From NCBI GenBank assembly GCA_034440575.1, contig JAOTOL010001373.1, positions 339,501 through 403,500 on the forward strand: DNA of 64,000 nucleotides. The letters run 5' to 3'. Position numbers and translations under genes: made by a program. This stretch comes from Imbricaverruca yamaguchii. Lineage: Eukaryota; Arthropoda; Thecostraca; Neoverrucidae. Below, one piece after another: positions 32,886 to 45,439 of the stretch. Position 1 is the first letter of the stretch, and each line of letters opens with the position of its first letter. The notes below the pieces were generated by a model. That model was not told the DNA's origin and ran no database searches. It saw nothing but the letters and a program-made list of their open reading frames with translations.

Positions 32886-34765
32886 ATGGTCAGTCGACCC
32901 GGAGGTCCACCCTGGAGATAGCGACATGGCTTGGAATTGAGACATGGCGACGCTTGACGTCCAAGATATTTGTGATTGTGATTATATGACAAATATCAAC
33001 GCCACCACACAAGCTTACAGAAGCTTCACATCGGCTAGTAACACTGCCAGGTCAGCAATATATTTTCCGGCATCACGTCATTTATTGTCACATCCTGCAC
33101 CCTCTATCACACCACCACGTTTCACTGACAGCACTAACCAAGCGTTCAATTCATCGCACTTACCTATCCTACGCAAAACACACTACACTCCAACCAAAAT
33201 CCATCCAACATCCAACAAACAAATGCACATCCATCCACCATGCAACAAACACAACGCAAACTACTTGACCTCGCATCTTGCAGAGCATCCCATCCTCCCA
33301 CCACCACAGAGCACCGCAAACATCACGCGCATCATGGTTGTCCACCATAGCGCCAATTGTTCTCTATGCATGACCCTGTTTGGATACAAACGCCTCAATT
33401 TCGCCAGTACAGCCCACAACAGCCATCCTTCCAATGGCACAAGCAGCTCTAAGATATTTGTGGAAAGCATGAAACCATACAATTTGTCCCCGGGTTTTAC
33501 ATATGTGCATTGTTGAAGCAATGCTTTTGGAACAATATTATCATATTAATTACCGCCGGCTCCTCAACCATAGCATAGCACATATCGTGTCATCCAGACT
33601 ACAATCGATCTGCCTGGAGTGGATTTTTGTGTCGGTGAATTGAATTGTTGATGTGCTGATGCCCTATCCCAGAAGCGTTGCAAGACTCCTCAAAAGTGGA
33701 AGCAATGATTCGTTGTGTCAATTGATTTGCAACGAATGAGGCTGTCCACAAGTACACGACAATGCAAACATCTCTCTGTTGAAAAGCAAGCGATGAATTC
33801 ATTGGGATTGAAGCCATTGCAACTTTGTTGACTTGGTGCTGGAGTACGGCATGTGCTGCAAGGCACTGCGCCGAAGTACTGGGGCCGTCCCTTTGCATTC
33901 CCACCTGGAGAAGGCCCTTGAGTTTAGTTGACACAAACACGATACCAGTCTTGGTATCGGCCGTTGTGACGGCCGATTTAGTTTAGAGAACGCATGCGTG
34001 TGTTTAGTTCAGCCGATGCCAGTCTTGTGTTCGTAATTACATACGTGACAGAACCTTTCCTTGGCACGTGACCTCAGAGCATAATGCACTTTCACTTGGA
34101 ACTATCGGCAGCCCCTCTGTTTTCCACTACGCCGGCACGGCGCCGATCATTCCGAAAACTCTCGTAAAGTTGGTCCTGCATGTAGGAAAGTTTGACCGAA
34201 TGTTTTTGAAAAATACATGACCGCTATTTTCCACGACTTCCCCGGCATATTTTACCCTCTAGCAGTGCATTTGTTGATTAACTATTCGACAGGTGTCAGC
34301 ACTTATGCAATGGCAAACCACAGCAATTCTTGCCTTGCTCGCGACGCTGTTGCATACTCATTCATTCTGCGTGCGGCCCGAAAATCTAGCAATATATGTA
34401 TATATGTAGAAAGGAGGAGCCAGTTTGAACGTTTCGAGGTCGACTCGTGTGACACGACTCTTCCATTTGTCACGTGGCCAGAGGTATGAACATCTGTCGC
34501 GTGCAATTTCCGACCATATTTTATCCTGTCTCAGCACATTTATCATCCAGCCCATTCGTAGTCACCTGTGCAGCAAGCGTACCTCTATTGCTCAAGGCCG
34601 CAGGCTTGTACATCCTGGCATATTGCTTTGGCTACGTCAAAAAATAATAGTATCATGTCGCACAGCGACTGCTGTGACATAACCACAACAAACACACCGA
34701 CAGACACTCTGGGCTCGCTGGAGGTGGAAAACTACGCCCCAAAGTAACACTTGGCAAACAAACAA
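32886..34765. other. No recognisable feature
   Basis: Unique DNA, CCA/ATCC-rich at about 33060-33300. Frames up to 190 codons (32944-33516, plus) have biased His/Thr/Ser composition and no motif. Minus-strand frames at 33261-33521 and 33599-33940 are also unrecognised. Confidence 0.4.
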
Positions 34766-34836
34766 TTAATCTGATACTGTACTGTACTGTACTGATACTG
34801 TACTGATACTGTACTGATACTGTACTGATACTGTCT
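34766..34836. repeat. 11-bp repeat (CTGATACTGTA)n
   Basis: About six units, preceded by three CTGTA pentamers. Confidence 0.9.
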
Positions 34837-34861
34837 CCCACCAGCACGACTTGCTTCCTCT

Positions 34862-35067
34862 CAAGATCCCACAATGGTTGGTTGGTTGATTGGTTGGCTG
34901 TCGGTTTTACTACACCTCGACCGTTGAGTCACGTAGCGTCGCCAATCGCTCACGCCGATTGGTCGCGGGCGAAGAGTAGCGACAGGTGAGCCTCTAACCC
35001 ACAATCTTTCGATTGTGAGACGGGTAACTTACCCCTAGCCTACTCGTCCCGCAAGATCCCACAATGG
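34862..35067 (-). mobile_element. SINE-A copy 5 with perfect 16-bp target duplication
   Basis: A minus-strand copy with a long GGTTGGTTGGTTG tail. CAAGATCCCACAATGG occurs at 34862-34877 and 35052-35067. The long perfect duplication suggests a fairly recent insertion. Confidence 0.95.
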
Positions 35068-36338
35068 AAACGGGGAAAACTTGTTTGCGTGTGTGCCAAC
35101 GAAGCATTATTCCTTCGACCTGATGGCAACTCCGGTGCCGACGAGTTGACGTAATGGCCACGGACGCCACCTGAGAGGCCTGTTTGCTGACATGCTGACA
35201 GGTGTCAGCTTGGTACCTTTTTCTGGCGGAGCAAAAATAGCGTTCCATTGGGTGGTAGTGCATTGGGCGCATGTGGGCGCATGCGGGCGCATGTGGGTGC
35301 ATGTGCCGTTTAGTGCATTCGGTCACAATTGTCATTACGAACACATGCAAAGATGTTGCACAGCTAAAGTAATATAATCCATGGAACGTAGGGACCGGAG
35401 AACAACACGTGATACACACATATCATCGTTTCTCATACCATCAGTTTCACACACCACAACACCATCACTTATCAACCATACGCAATCGATGATGCGGCAA
35501 CAACCACCAGCCACATCGCACCCGATAACACATGCATACTCTCTCCGATCATGTTCCCGCGTGTAACCGAAATGTTTCGCATTTGTTTTTGTCACACAAG
35601 CTCTCGATTGTGTGCACCCCTTCGTGCGAAAAAAAAAGAAAGAAAGAGAAGAACTTCATCAGTTATACAGGGTTGCCTATGAATCCTGTGACAGCTTAAC
35701 CCGCACACACGATAACAACCGCTGATCTTTATCACGACAGCCATATTACACTGATGGACTGAACAATGTAATGGGCATAAGATGAAGCAAATGCAATGAC
35801 AGTGTAGGTGATACAAGAGCGATACCTTACCGGCTGGGATGTTTTGCAGAGTGGGCGACACCGAATTACCGGAGCAATTCCTCGACCATAGCCGCAGGGT
35901 AACACAAACACTAACCAGAAAGGGGTGTTCGCACATTAAATGTGTCACACATCTCCATCGCAAACACGCTTCACCGTCACTTGGAGCTTTTCAACACACA
36001 GTGATAATACGGGCCTAACAATGCGACCCCGACATGTCGGGATAGTGTCAAGTATCCTCCGAACCACAACCGGAACCGCCCGTTGCATCACACCGCACGC
36101 GAGCGTCGTCTCGACTGTTGCCATGCGCCGTCGGTGTTCGCCGCTCGTGCATGGTAGCTCGCGCACAGATACGCCCGAGGGCACGGCGGGATCAACTGTC
36201 GAGGTTCACCTTTGACCCCGCTGGAGGCCATAGTCACGTGACCGTCTGGAAGTCAGCCGCGCAGGGAAGTAGTCGGCTGTCGGGAGGAATTAAACTACTT
36301 CCGAACGATAATGCGGGAATGAGTGTGCACGTCGGGAA
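35068..36338. other. No supported gene; short GGGCGCATG repeat
   Basis: A GGGCGCATGT-like unit is repeated about four times at 35266-35305. Otherwise unique DNA. Confidence 0.45.
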
Positions 36339-36512
36339 TTAATCATGAGGGCCATCGAAGTTTGCAGAGCTGGAGCTGTCTGTGAGCACCGTCTGTCCTA
36401 CCATATGCGCCTTGCCATCGGTAAACTTTGGAATTGTTCGAAGCTGGTGAGGAAACCTGAAGCCTGACAGGACACCAGCCACCCCACCAACAAGGATGGC
36501 TCCTACTGTCAT
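36339..36512 (-). CDS. Candidate short membrane protein or terminal exon, product unknown
   Basis: On the minus strand an ATG at 36512, or a splice acceptor (pyrimidine tract then GACAG, exon from 36505), opens a frame ending at TAA 36339-36341. The peptide begins MTVGAILVGGVAGVLSGF, a plausible transmembrane segment, and its remaining 39 residues are polar and end in SANFDGPHD. The frame is also open upstream to 36671, but into the MITE-like repeat. I do not recognise the protein; no supporting neighbour exon was found. Confidence 0.25.
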   Translation of the reverse strand: MTVGAILVGGVAGVLSGFRFPHQLRTIPKFTDGKAHMVGQTVLTDSSSSANFDGPHD

Positions 36513-36599
36513 GGAGGAACAAGGGACTGCCGGCAACCATAATTGTAATTGAAATTCGATCGGTGAAAAATACGGTATGCTGCAGAAAGCAAGGCGGCA

Positions 36600-36836
36600 G
36601 GGGCGGGGCAGATCCAGGGACGCTAAGGGAACCATGCCCCCTCCACCCAACAGGTCGATTTTTGCCCACATATTCCCTAATATGCCATTTGCGCGAAATC
36701 CAAGAACATTTTATGATATAAATATGATCTCAAGCAAATTTGATGAGTGTTAGCTGTTCAAATATATTGTGTTTGTAAAAGTTGGAGACGTTGTGAAATT
36801 TGTTCCCCGCGCCAGGTTTATGGATCCGCCACTGCG
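36600..36836. mobile_element. Possible small hAT-like MITE remnant
   Basis: The left end CAGGGGCGGGGCAGATCCAG and the right end, on the minus strand CAGTGGCGGATCCATAAACC, look like the CAGNGGCGGATCCA termini common in hAT-type elements. No 8-bp target duplication is visible, so this is uncertain. Confidence 0.35.
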
Positions 36837-37288
36837 AAGCATTCACATAGCGCAATCAATCGCAAGTCAAATCCAACTCCGCACTTCTGGTGAAAAATGA
36901 CATCGCATCCGAATCAAATCGCATCCAATCAGACATATCTACGAATGATTTGATCCCGGTTACAGATGATTTGATCCCCTTATTGCATAAGGATTGAGCC
37001 TGTGACATCTTCTTCTTAGCAAACCTCACTTAAAAGTTGACACATTAGATGTTTGACTGAACTGGAAATGCGTCTCAGTGACGCGAATCAAACACGGAAA
37101 GGGACCCTGGCTGTCGGCTTGGAAGCCGAAGCCGAACACGTAGCCACACACGTTGGCGTACCTAGGAATTACATCACGGGTTGGGGGCCAATCGGTTTGG
37201 GGACCAACTGACCTCATTTTAAAGGTAAAGGATATCGACTACTGGTTCTAAAAGTGCTTCCGTTTGATGTTTGAAATCGTTGGCTGCT
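36837..37288. other. No recognisable feature
   Basis: Mixed DNA; a small GCATCCGAATCAAATCGCATCC repeat near 36905-36930. Confidence 0.45.
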
Positions 37289-38129
37289 TTAACCCGTCCC
37301 GTCTCGGGGGGGGGGGTCTTCAACCGCGCACCTCAGGTTTTTCGCGGATAGCGGACGAACGGCGCACGGCAGCGCGCCCAAATTTCGCATACCTTTTCCC
37401 ACATCAATTTGACATGCTGATTCAACATTTTTAGGTCAGATCATCTAGGGTCAACGAGTTAGTCAAGGTCAAGTGAGGACACCTCCAAAACGTTCAACCA
37501 GTCGTCACGCTTTAACGGATGCAGATATTTTAATGAAACTTTCAGCGTTTGCTTATCTTTACAGATGCAGCAAAACGTATGAGTTTTTTTTTTTTACTAC
37601 ATATAAATTTTGAGTATTTGCCATATTGCAGATCAAACACATGATTCTGGCTAAAGTAAGCATTTTTTATCAGGGCAAGTTGACTTCCAACAACGTTTCT
37701 CGGTCTGCTCTACCCATTGGAAGAGGAAAATTAAAGAATGCTTGAAAACACACAATTTTGAAATTTCAAAAATATAAGAATCTTATTTTGGGGGACCAAA
37801 AACAATTATAGCCCTGGTCGATTTCGCTGTCCTTTTCTTATTCCAAATACATTTTGTTTTTTCATATATCCCCAAAATGAACCCCCCAGAGTCAAATACA
37901 TAATGCAAGTCGTGAAATGTCGTGAAAATCTAGCCCCCCTGGTGACGTCACTTTTGGGGGAAAGTGTTTTGGAGGGTGGACCCGGACCCTACTCGTCGAG
38001 CGCTTTCCGATGACACCTCTTTCGTCTTCCTGCAATGCTTAGTTTGGATTTTAGAGGGGGTCTTTAACTGCCCCCCCCCCCACTCGAGACGGGGTGGGAG
38101 GATTTGACCGGAAAGACGGCTCGAGCTAA
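37289..38129 (+). mobile_element. 833-bp TTAA-flanked MITE, copy 1
   Basis: TTAA (37289-37292) borders CCCGTCCCGTCTCGG, and at the far end GGAAAGACGGCTCGAG is followed by CTAA (38126-38129), a one-base variant of TTAA. The 833 bp between are a diverged reverse complement of 63055-63887. TTAA target sites and C-rich ends are hallmarks of the piggyBac group. The ends pair only imperfectly (CCCGTCCCGTCTC against an end related to CCGCGCCGTCTTT). No transposase is encoded. A TGACGTCA site lies inside, at about 37942. Confidence 0.75.
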
Positions 38130-38261
38130 TTTTCCAAGTTGCCAGGAAAATGCAATTGGAGGGAGCAATTAACACAAGAATAATAATGGATAGCATACTA
38201 TTTGTTTCTGCTTAGTGCATCAATTTGTTGATCTCAATTTCAGTCATCAGAGAGCTTCTAA

Positions 38262-38663
38262 TCATTTTAAAATTGAACCTTGCTCAATCTGTGACCATTC
38301 TTTCCCCTGAGTCGACTGGTCGCGTCTAGACATCCTCATGGATGGTGCTTTCTGTCCCTGCCAAGTGGGTTCGATAATACAGAGGCCCAAGTGAGGAGAC
38401 GGAGCAATTTTGTCATACACACATTGATTGGCGGCGGCCTCAGCAATTTCCAGTGCTCTGGGTGACCGCGCCTCAGCCAGGCGCAGATGAAGCCACGTCT
38501 GGTGCTCTCTCCGACAACAGAGTTGGTAACCATGGTGACGACTGCTACGCCTCATCAACAGCTTGTGTGTGCACTGACAACAGTCGCTTTTTCGGCGCAT
38601 ACTGGATGTGCGTTGTATCAGCTTTCTGACAGGCTTCTTGTCGATGGCGGCTCGCTGTGACAT
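38262..38663 (-). CDS. Unrecognised 133-codon ORF (doubtful)
   Basis: The longest open frame in the window that is neither repeat nor transposon-like with ordinary composition. It is basic and cysteine-containing in the first half (SDCCQCTHK) and ends SQIEQGSILK. No domain, splice signal or partner exon was found. A chance ORF of this length is not unusual in 64 kb. Confidence 0.15.
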   Translation of the reverse strand: MSQRAAIDKKPVRKLIQRTSSMRRKSDCCQCTHKLLMRRSSRHHGYQLCCRREHQTWLHLRLAEARSPRALEIAEAAANQCVYDKIAPSPHLGLCIIEPTWQGQKAPSMRMSRRDQSTQGKEWSQIEQGSILK

Positions 38664-38804
38664 CGCTATTCCAGTCGATCAATTCCTTCTATTTTCGCGC
38701 TGCGAAGCTGACGGTGAGTGCCTCAAACAGCCAAACTCCATCGTCATCATTACGACCTATTTTAAACTCCAGTATTCTTCTTCTTTTTCCATTAAAAAAA
38801 AAAA

Positions 38805-39113
38805 TTAATCCGAGTTGTTGCTGGGGTGGCTTCATGAACCAGGGTTCTATTGCTAAGCAGAGCTTGTTGCATGACCCCTGGCCCCACCACCCGATCCATG
38901 AACTTCAGTTCAACGGCAAAATTTAGACGAAAGTTTAACGTGCCGTCAATGCAGCGACACGGCCGCCCGGTAGTTGGTCCCCGGCCTTATCGGGCCAGCT
39001 GCCAACTGACACTCCCGGCGGGGGCTAAATGCGAGCGCGCGAAGCGACTGTTGCCAGTACAGGGGAGGCCAGTGCAGGCCAGGGCTCTAATCAACTGAGC
39101 TACCGGGGCGGCA
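38805..39113 (-). mobile_element. SINE-B copy 3
   Basis: A minus-strand copy next to an A-run (38794-38805). The box B region has a deletion: CGACTGTTGCC replaces the GACTCGAACCCTGTGTTGCC found in copy 2. Confidence 0.9.
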
Positions 39114-39179
39114 ATCACACGTCTTTCGACGGCTCTTTTCGAGGCCCCGATGCCTCGAGTCGACGTTGGCGCACCCCAA

Positions 39180-39560
39180 AGCCCAAATAACTAAGTATGG
39201 GGTCCCGAGGCGGGTTGTGGGGGTCCCCGGCTCGAGTCTTCAGGGCCGGAGTGATTTTCGGGACCTTTTCGGAAGTTTTCGTTGCCTCGACCGCTTTTCC
39301 TAGTCCCGACGTGATTTTCCGGTGCCAGGTTCAATTTTTCGGGCACTCGCGCGATATTGTTTATTCTCGGCACGATTAAGAGACCACGACGCTTTTTTTT
39401 TTGGGGGGGGGGGAGGATTCGTCACGTTTTTCTGAGTCTTTTCGAGTTTGAGGAGCGCCTGACGCGATTTTTGTTTCCCCAGAACAATGGGACAGCCCGG
39501 GACCGGATTGATTTTTGCAGGGCCCCTGCTTAATGCTTTTGAGATCCTGGCTTGACTTTT
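39180..39560. repeat. Decayed ~30-bp repeats (CCCGACGTGATTTT type)
   Basis: Many variants of CGACNTGATTTTCGGG and GGNCCNGGNTTG words at 25-35 bp spacing, with T- and G-runs at about 39391-39412. It looks like an old, diverged array. Confidence 0.45.
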
Positions 39561-39597
39561 TAGGTTCTGATGTGATGTTTGAGGTTAAAGTGATACA

Positions 39598-39614
39598 CAC
39601 ACATACACTCACGC

Positions 39615-39691
<77 letters not shown>

Positions 39692-39707
39692 TACGTATAT
39701 ATATATA
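39598..39707. repeat. (AT)n microsatellite
   Basis: Begins as (CA)n and CATATA, then about 80 bases of pure AT. Confidence 0.95.
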
Positions 39708-40039
39708 TAAGGCTTCGAAATACCGAATTGACAAAAGCAATGGCTCTTGGAAAATCAGAAGCTAAAATACAACTAGCGATGTCAAGGTAGAGATGTCACC
39801 TCAGTTGCCAAATTGGATCGGCCCCTTACCGACCATTGTGCGATAAATTGCATGTTTTTCTTGCACGAGAGCTGAGCGAAACTAGCATTTGGCCTTTGTC
39901 CAATGCCAGGTTGCTCCAGTTGGGACCAAAATCTAAGATAGAAAATCGATCTCAGAGCGCTCATCTGCGAGCAGCGTCCGAAACGAAATTGGTAATCGAT
40001 TGTTGGCGGACTAATTGGAAATTGAGCGGCGTAACCAGT

Positions 40040-40155
40040 GGCGGTAAGGTCATTCCTCTGGACACTATGCAGAGGCGTAGCACTTAGCGGTAGATAAATT
40101 CCTGGAGACTATACAGCGGCGTAGTCCTTGGCAGTAAGGGCATTCCTGGAAACTA
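40040..40155. repeat. ~47-bp imperfect repeat, 2-3 units
   Basis: Units share ATTCCTGGANACTATNCAG and GGCGTAG...GGCAGTAAG. Confidence 0.65.
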
Positions 40156-40544
40156 TGCAATTCACCTCGAACTAAGCGGCAAACACTTCTCTGTTCGCTC
40201 CCAACTGACTTCGGTAATATTCTCTGGAATTCCGCGCGCACTCGCTCTCTGTCGGCGCTGATTAATATCGTTGAACTCTTTCAATCTGGCAAACATTATT
40301 CATTACCAAACCAAATTAAATTGCACCATCTTCGGATATTAGATGGCGTTGCGCCCAAGCTATTTACTGACCTCCGAATTTGCGATGAAGCCTGCAGTGT
40401 AATTATCGCCACACCAACGTGTGAATGTGTTGAAACCTGTCGGACGTTCCGGCTCCCAGCTGAAGCCTCTGCCGGTCCGTCGTACCGTCGACAGCTGACG
40501 ATTGTACGTACGGAGATGTATTATAACCTCCACAGCGCATAACT

Positions 40545-40645
40545 TCCGCAGCTCACAACCTCCACAGCTCACAACCTCCACAGCTCACAACCTCCACAGC
40601 TCACAACCTCCAGAGCTCATAACCCCCACGGCTCATAGCCTCCAC
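40545..40645. repeat. 16-bp repeat (CTCACAACCTCCACAG)n
   Basis: About six units, the last ones diverged. Confidence 0.9.
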
Positions 40646-41700
40646 AAATTATACACGGCTATGATACGCTGTCATGCACCACGACTCGGGTCTCGCGGTG
40701 GCGCGACATGCGTTGGGTCCGTCGACACCTGCCGTGGAACACCATGTAGCGTCGTGCTGTGCTTCCACCATGTCATACGCGGCCGCCGCTCATGTGACAC
40801 ATGGCTGAGAGAGTGACGTGGGCAATTAGTGATGTGGTTGTCAGGAATGGCTTACCACGGCAGTTCGGGCTGACGATATGTGTCAATTGTGACTGTGAGT
40901 TTGACTGGCCACACGGCTACCTCGCGAAAGTGACGTCGTCCCGTTCATGTCGGAAGTGTCTTGAGGCCCGCCTCTGACCCCCAACCCCCCGCCACTCCTA
41001 TCATCCCCAAAAGCCAGTGTTCCCCCTTCCCTCATAGCACCATGACGAGGCGCATATCTCCGTGTTCAGGCGCGTATTTCCGTGATGAGGCGCAATACCA
41101 CTGCCTCCAGTGCACATGGGGTCGGGGCTGATTGATGCTATCAAAGGCTATTCAACGTCAGCCGGCGAATTTATGTGACGGCTGCGCCATAGCCTGAAAA
41201 CGGTCTTCACTTCCGTTCCCGCTTGCGGCGTCATTTGCTTATATTTTGTATTACTCTTCTACCGGATTGCCGTTTTCTGCCGTTCCGGACGTATGGAAAC
41301 CGAAAGAAGAACACCGATGGCCGGCCTGCAATGTGAACACAGCGCTTTCATTCTCCCCCGGAGGCATGCATCATGCATTTATCTACGGTGGTGATGACGT
41401 CAAGTTCTCCGAAATGGCTCGGATGCGGCGCAGAGATACACGGCACGCGCACACCGAGTCGACGAACGAGTCCTCATTCGTCAGACTGAGTCGCCTGGCC
41501 GCCCGAGCACACGATTCCGCCGAGCGGCCGGCTGACGACTTCGGTGTTGAAATAACGATTTGTGGTTTTGGTGTGAGATGACGAAACGGGCACATCAGGA
41601 TGTCCAAATCGCCATGGAAGTAGTGCTATTTAAACTACTGCTGAGTCCTGCCAACAAAGTCCCGAGATAATTGAGTGTATATGGCTATATCCGTTTTACG
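40646..41700. other. No supported gene
   Basis: A short GAGGCGCATATCTCCGTG repeat at 41047-41095. The 111-codon plus frame at 41246-41581 shows no motif. Confidence 0.4.
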
Positions 41701-41761
41701 TTGGTTGGTTATTTGGGCTTAGGGGCGCATCGATTGCTTCGGCCATACAGGGCCCATCCCA
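41701..41761 (-). mobile_element. D element copy 2
   Basis: Minus strand: GGCCATA...GCAATCGATGCGCCCCTAAG followed by CCCAAATAACCAACCAA. It has the same stem-loop and tail as the copy at 17124-17174. No target duplication seen. Confidence 0.7.
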
Positions 41762-42049
41762 TTCCACGTGTGTTGAAAGGTACTTAATTTGGAGTACCGA
41801 TGTCAACGATAACGATGTAAACACTTGTGCTATAAACTGGCGTTGTGCAGCATAGCACATTATAATTGATCCTTCACCTGGAATTTCGCTGTAGGATGTT
41901 CGTCGTCACGATTCAGGATCGGTTATGGTGAGCAAAAGTATGATACCTGTGAACGAGATGCAGCTGGAAACGAAGCATGAAGACTTCACAAACACGCAGC
42001 ACGAGGCACGATGCCGATACTCCTTTGGGAACGATGTTAATTCAGCGTT

Positions 42050-42226
42050 CGGTTGGTTGGTTGTTTGGTTGGTTATTCGTTTTATGACACATCGACCTTT
42101 GAGTCATGTAGCTTCGTCAATCTCTCACGCCGACTGGTCGCAGGCGAAGAGTAGCGACAGGTGAGACTCGAACCACAACCTTTCGATGGTGAGACGAGCA
42201 ACTTACCCCTAGACTACTCGTTCCCT
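42050..42226 (-). mobile_element. SINE-A copy 6
   Basis: A complete minus-strand copy with tail GGTTGGTTGGTTGTTTGG. No clear target duplication. Confidence 0.9.
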
Positions 42227-43309
42227 ATTGCATGGTCAGTCGTTCCCTAAGTTCACGCATTCCGTGAAAAATGTGGAAGTTAATTTTGGTGTTTACACTT
42301 GACTACTTTCCGCACTACTTGTTATGTTCGCCATGAAATATTCGGATTCAGTAATCATATTCCACCCCATTTCGCGAATAATGTATTGACAAATAAAAAA
42401 ATGTGGAAAAATTAAACCTGTAGGACCCTAACCGCCGGCTGCCGCACTACCTAGCCGGCCACCGTCTGCCGTTCTGCAGCCGGCCCGAACGCTGCCCGGG
42501 CCGAGCGGAAGAGGAAGAAGTTTGGGTCCGTCTGCTGGGTCCTTGGGTCCTTCTGGGCATTCTGCTGCCGAGTCGCATAGCGGCGGTCACCTGTCACGTC
42601 TATCGACCCCCGGCGGACTGGGTGCTCTTGTCGGTTGTGGGGTGAGAGACTAGGATGTCGCGATCAAGAGTTAATTGCAGGGGTGTTGTTTTGCATACTT
42701 TCGAGGGAGTAAGCTCACTCTTAATGCCGTCCTTGCCCCCCCAATAATTTCAACTTTTAGCGTAGGATCCCATGGAGTGTGCCCCCAATCCATTCGTGTC
42801 CGCCCATTGCCTGTAGTTCGCCTCGTCCCCTACCCAATAATTTTCGGAAAACGTCCATAAATAAATGGAAATAAACGTCCACGGCCAAACGAGCCACGAC
42901 CTGAGGCCCCTGGCAGCTGCCAGCTGACAGCTACTAGAGAGTGCAGCTGGCAGCTGCCAGCTGCCAGAGAGTGCAGCTGCCGCTCAGAATATCTGACATT
43001 TTCCGACCGCTCGCCTAGCTGGGATCCCGCACGTCTCAGCTCGCAGCTGGGACTCGCACCAGCCATATTCTACACGGACCAAAGGCCAGTTCACTCGACG
43101 AGAGACAATCACGCGCGAGTGAGATCTTCCGGGAAGTGCCCAGCACAGCTGGCGGGCACGAGGTCCCATTCCGCGGATTGCAAACTCATATCCAACACGT
43201 GCTTCATCGCCCAGAGCGCCACCACTCTCCGCGCACGCCTGGCGCTCCACCTCCAGGCCGGGTCACGGCTCGACCACAGCCGAGAGGGGCCTGACCCGTC
43301 ACGACCTCA
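42227..43309. other. No supported gene; CAGCTGCCAG repeats
   Basis: At 42905-42980 GGCAGCTGCCAGCTG and AGAGAGTGCAGCTG recur and are strongly self-complementary. GC-rich flanks at 42430-42560 and 43020-43300 have no recognised motif. Confidence 0.4.
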
Positions 43310-43372
43310 TCGACCTTATCTAACTTATCGACCTTATCGACCTCATCGACCTTGCCGACTTCATCGACAGGC
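43310..43372. repeat. 9-bp repeat (ATCGACCTT)n
   Basis: About six imperfect units. Confidence 0.85.
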
Positions 43373-43747
43373 CGGGGTCGCCAGCGCAGCGGGAGCGTCG
43401 ACCACACACTTCGGACGATTCTGTCGTCAGCGAGGTCGAATCCGCGCGGCCGGCACTCGGCCAGATTACTAATGCGTGCGCGTCCGGTTCGATTGACAGC
43501 TGTGCCATGCTGGCGTGCGTTCGATTTATGCAAAGCGTGCATCAATCAGCTGATGGTGCTGTCAAAGTGTTGAGCTGACCTCGGAAGTACAGGCGGTGAC
43601 AGCAGATGGATGGCTGTCATTAATCAGCCGATTGCTCAGCTTTAACAGAGCCAGAGACAGGCGGTTAGATGGATTGAAAGGTATCAAACGAAGATGATAA
43701 ATAGCATCTTGATTTCTGAAGTGAAATCATATGATATGATACATGAT

Positions 43748-43767
43748 ATATTGATATATATATATAT

Positions 43768-43845
<78 letters not shown>
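43748..43845. repeat. (AT)n microsatellite
   Basis: About 95 bases of nearly pure AT with two TTGATA interruptions at the left edge. Confidence 0.95.
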
Positions 43846-43848
<3 letters not shown>

Positions 43849-44294
43849 ACATAATAATGTATTAATATCTTAAGACAACAAAAGATAACAAATTCAGCTG
43901 AACATATTAATACGTGTTCATTATTCAGTACATAATATAATACATCTATGTTTATATAGCATGTGAACATATGATCATGTCAATGCATACATGACTTTTA
44001 CTACGTGTCCTCGCAGAACCGCAGTGAGATTCGCGTGTGTAGGGTTTCCAGCATGCTTCTGATCGAAGACGGCATTCTTGAGACTTTCCGCCGCAAGCCC
44101 AGAGTCGGCAGCTGGCGGTCATACACCAGACAGCCGTAGCGAAGCGTTCGTCAGTTACCATGACGACAGCAGCTGTTTTCGGTTGATTTTTTTATCGGCG
44201 GAATGCAGCTGCACGAGACCGGCATTCTTCTCGATTGGGCACCTCCTTCGCAGCCGCAGCCGTGTGGCACATCATCAGCAGAGTTCGACTCCTA

Positions 44295-44395
44295 GGGCGA
44301 GACCGTGCAGAGCGTGATAACCTCTACATGTCAGTAGGGCGGGACCGTGCAGGGCGTGACCCCTACATGTCGAACATGTAGGACTCTGTGGCCTG
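44295..44395. repeat. ~40-bp duplication (GGGCGAGACCGTGCAG type)
   Basis: Two units sharing GGGCGRGACCGTGCAGRGCG and a CCTCTACATGTC-like end, then a third partial CATGTCGAAC. Confidence 0.75.
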
Positions 44396-44471
44396 CGCAT
44401 GTCGAACTCCCCAGACACTTGTGGTACGCCCGTGTCGAAAGCGCTCCAAACCTGCCATAGCCGAGTGTACT

Positions 44472-44602
44472 GGCGTGACAGCGTGCTGGCGTGACTTTGT
44501 GCTGGCGTGACTGTGTGCTGGCGTGACTGTGTGCTGGCGTGACTGTGTGCTGGCGTGACTGTGTGCTGGCGTGACTGTGTGCTGGCATGACTGTGTGTTA
44601 GT
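44472..44602. repeat. 16-bp repeat (GTGCTGGCGTGACTGT)n
   Basis: About eight units. The minus frame (HASTQSRQHTVTPAHS) is a by-product. Confidence 0.93.
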
Positions 44603-45439
44603 ATGATAGCATGTAGAGCGCGTGCTGTCGATCAAGGACGTACGTGCTTGCGCACCATCGTAATGAGATTCGCTTCCGTTCGATATCAGTTTTCAGCGTG
44701 CTTCCAGTCAAAGGCAGTTCCGCGGCTATTCTCACCCTGCTGAGTTCACAAGCATGGGGCTCGTGTTGGAAACGAGTCAAATTATGCCCAGACAAAAATG
44801 TCCACCGTCATTTTCAATATTGCATTCCGCACTTGCGAAACAATCTACCGAACGACTCACGCTAGATACGCAGTCGGCAACCGAGACGCTAGCAGATTTC
44901 GATAATAATTTGCATGGCATATTGCTGTAGGCAGGCGTGTTAGCACCGCTGAAGCTGCTCAAGATAATGAACGTAAAGACAATTTCGAACCTTTATTTCA
45001 TTGGCCTTGAGGTCGCGGCGAAGTTCAACCTCCAAGGTCAAGAGAAGTACGTCCTGCAGTCAGAATAGGTTCGATCTCAGCGCTGTTCAGTTGAATTCAC
45101 CCTCCAACCGACGCGTACATAGCAGATATTGAATTATTCCAGCTTGGCCTCGAGAAAAGTACTTCGTCCGGGCGCTCCGAAATGACCTGGTATTGGGACT
45201 CATTTCAGAGTGTGCACAGTGACACAATATTGAACTATTGTAAACGTCAACTTGCCAGGTAAGTGGTTGGCAGGTTGCCCTGACAAGCCTAAGGCTGAAT
45301 GAGCTCTCGTCTCATCTCGTAGGGCGCTGAGAGGAATATCAACAGCCTCACGCCGATATTGCCGGCCTGAAGTGTCGCTAGATTCGTAGTCCCTGAACTA
45401 GATAGCCCGGCTTTCGCAAAATAAGTATTTTATAGACAC
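44603..45439. other. No recognisable feature
   Basis: Mixed DNA, no motif. Confidence 0.45.

Noticed and set aside
32135..32992. Long frames such as VWSVWS, GQCGQC and TDHTDH
   Set aside because: Nine-bp satellite; the period is a multiple of three.
33261..33940. Possible Harbinger-type transposase on the minus strand
   Set aside because: I could not find a DDE-type motif or any phrase I recognise with confidence; the two frames are not contiguous.
37942..37950. Functional CRE (TGACGTCA) promoter
   Set aside because: It lies inside a repetitive non-coding element with no adjacent gene; it may be incidental.
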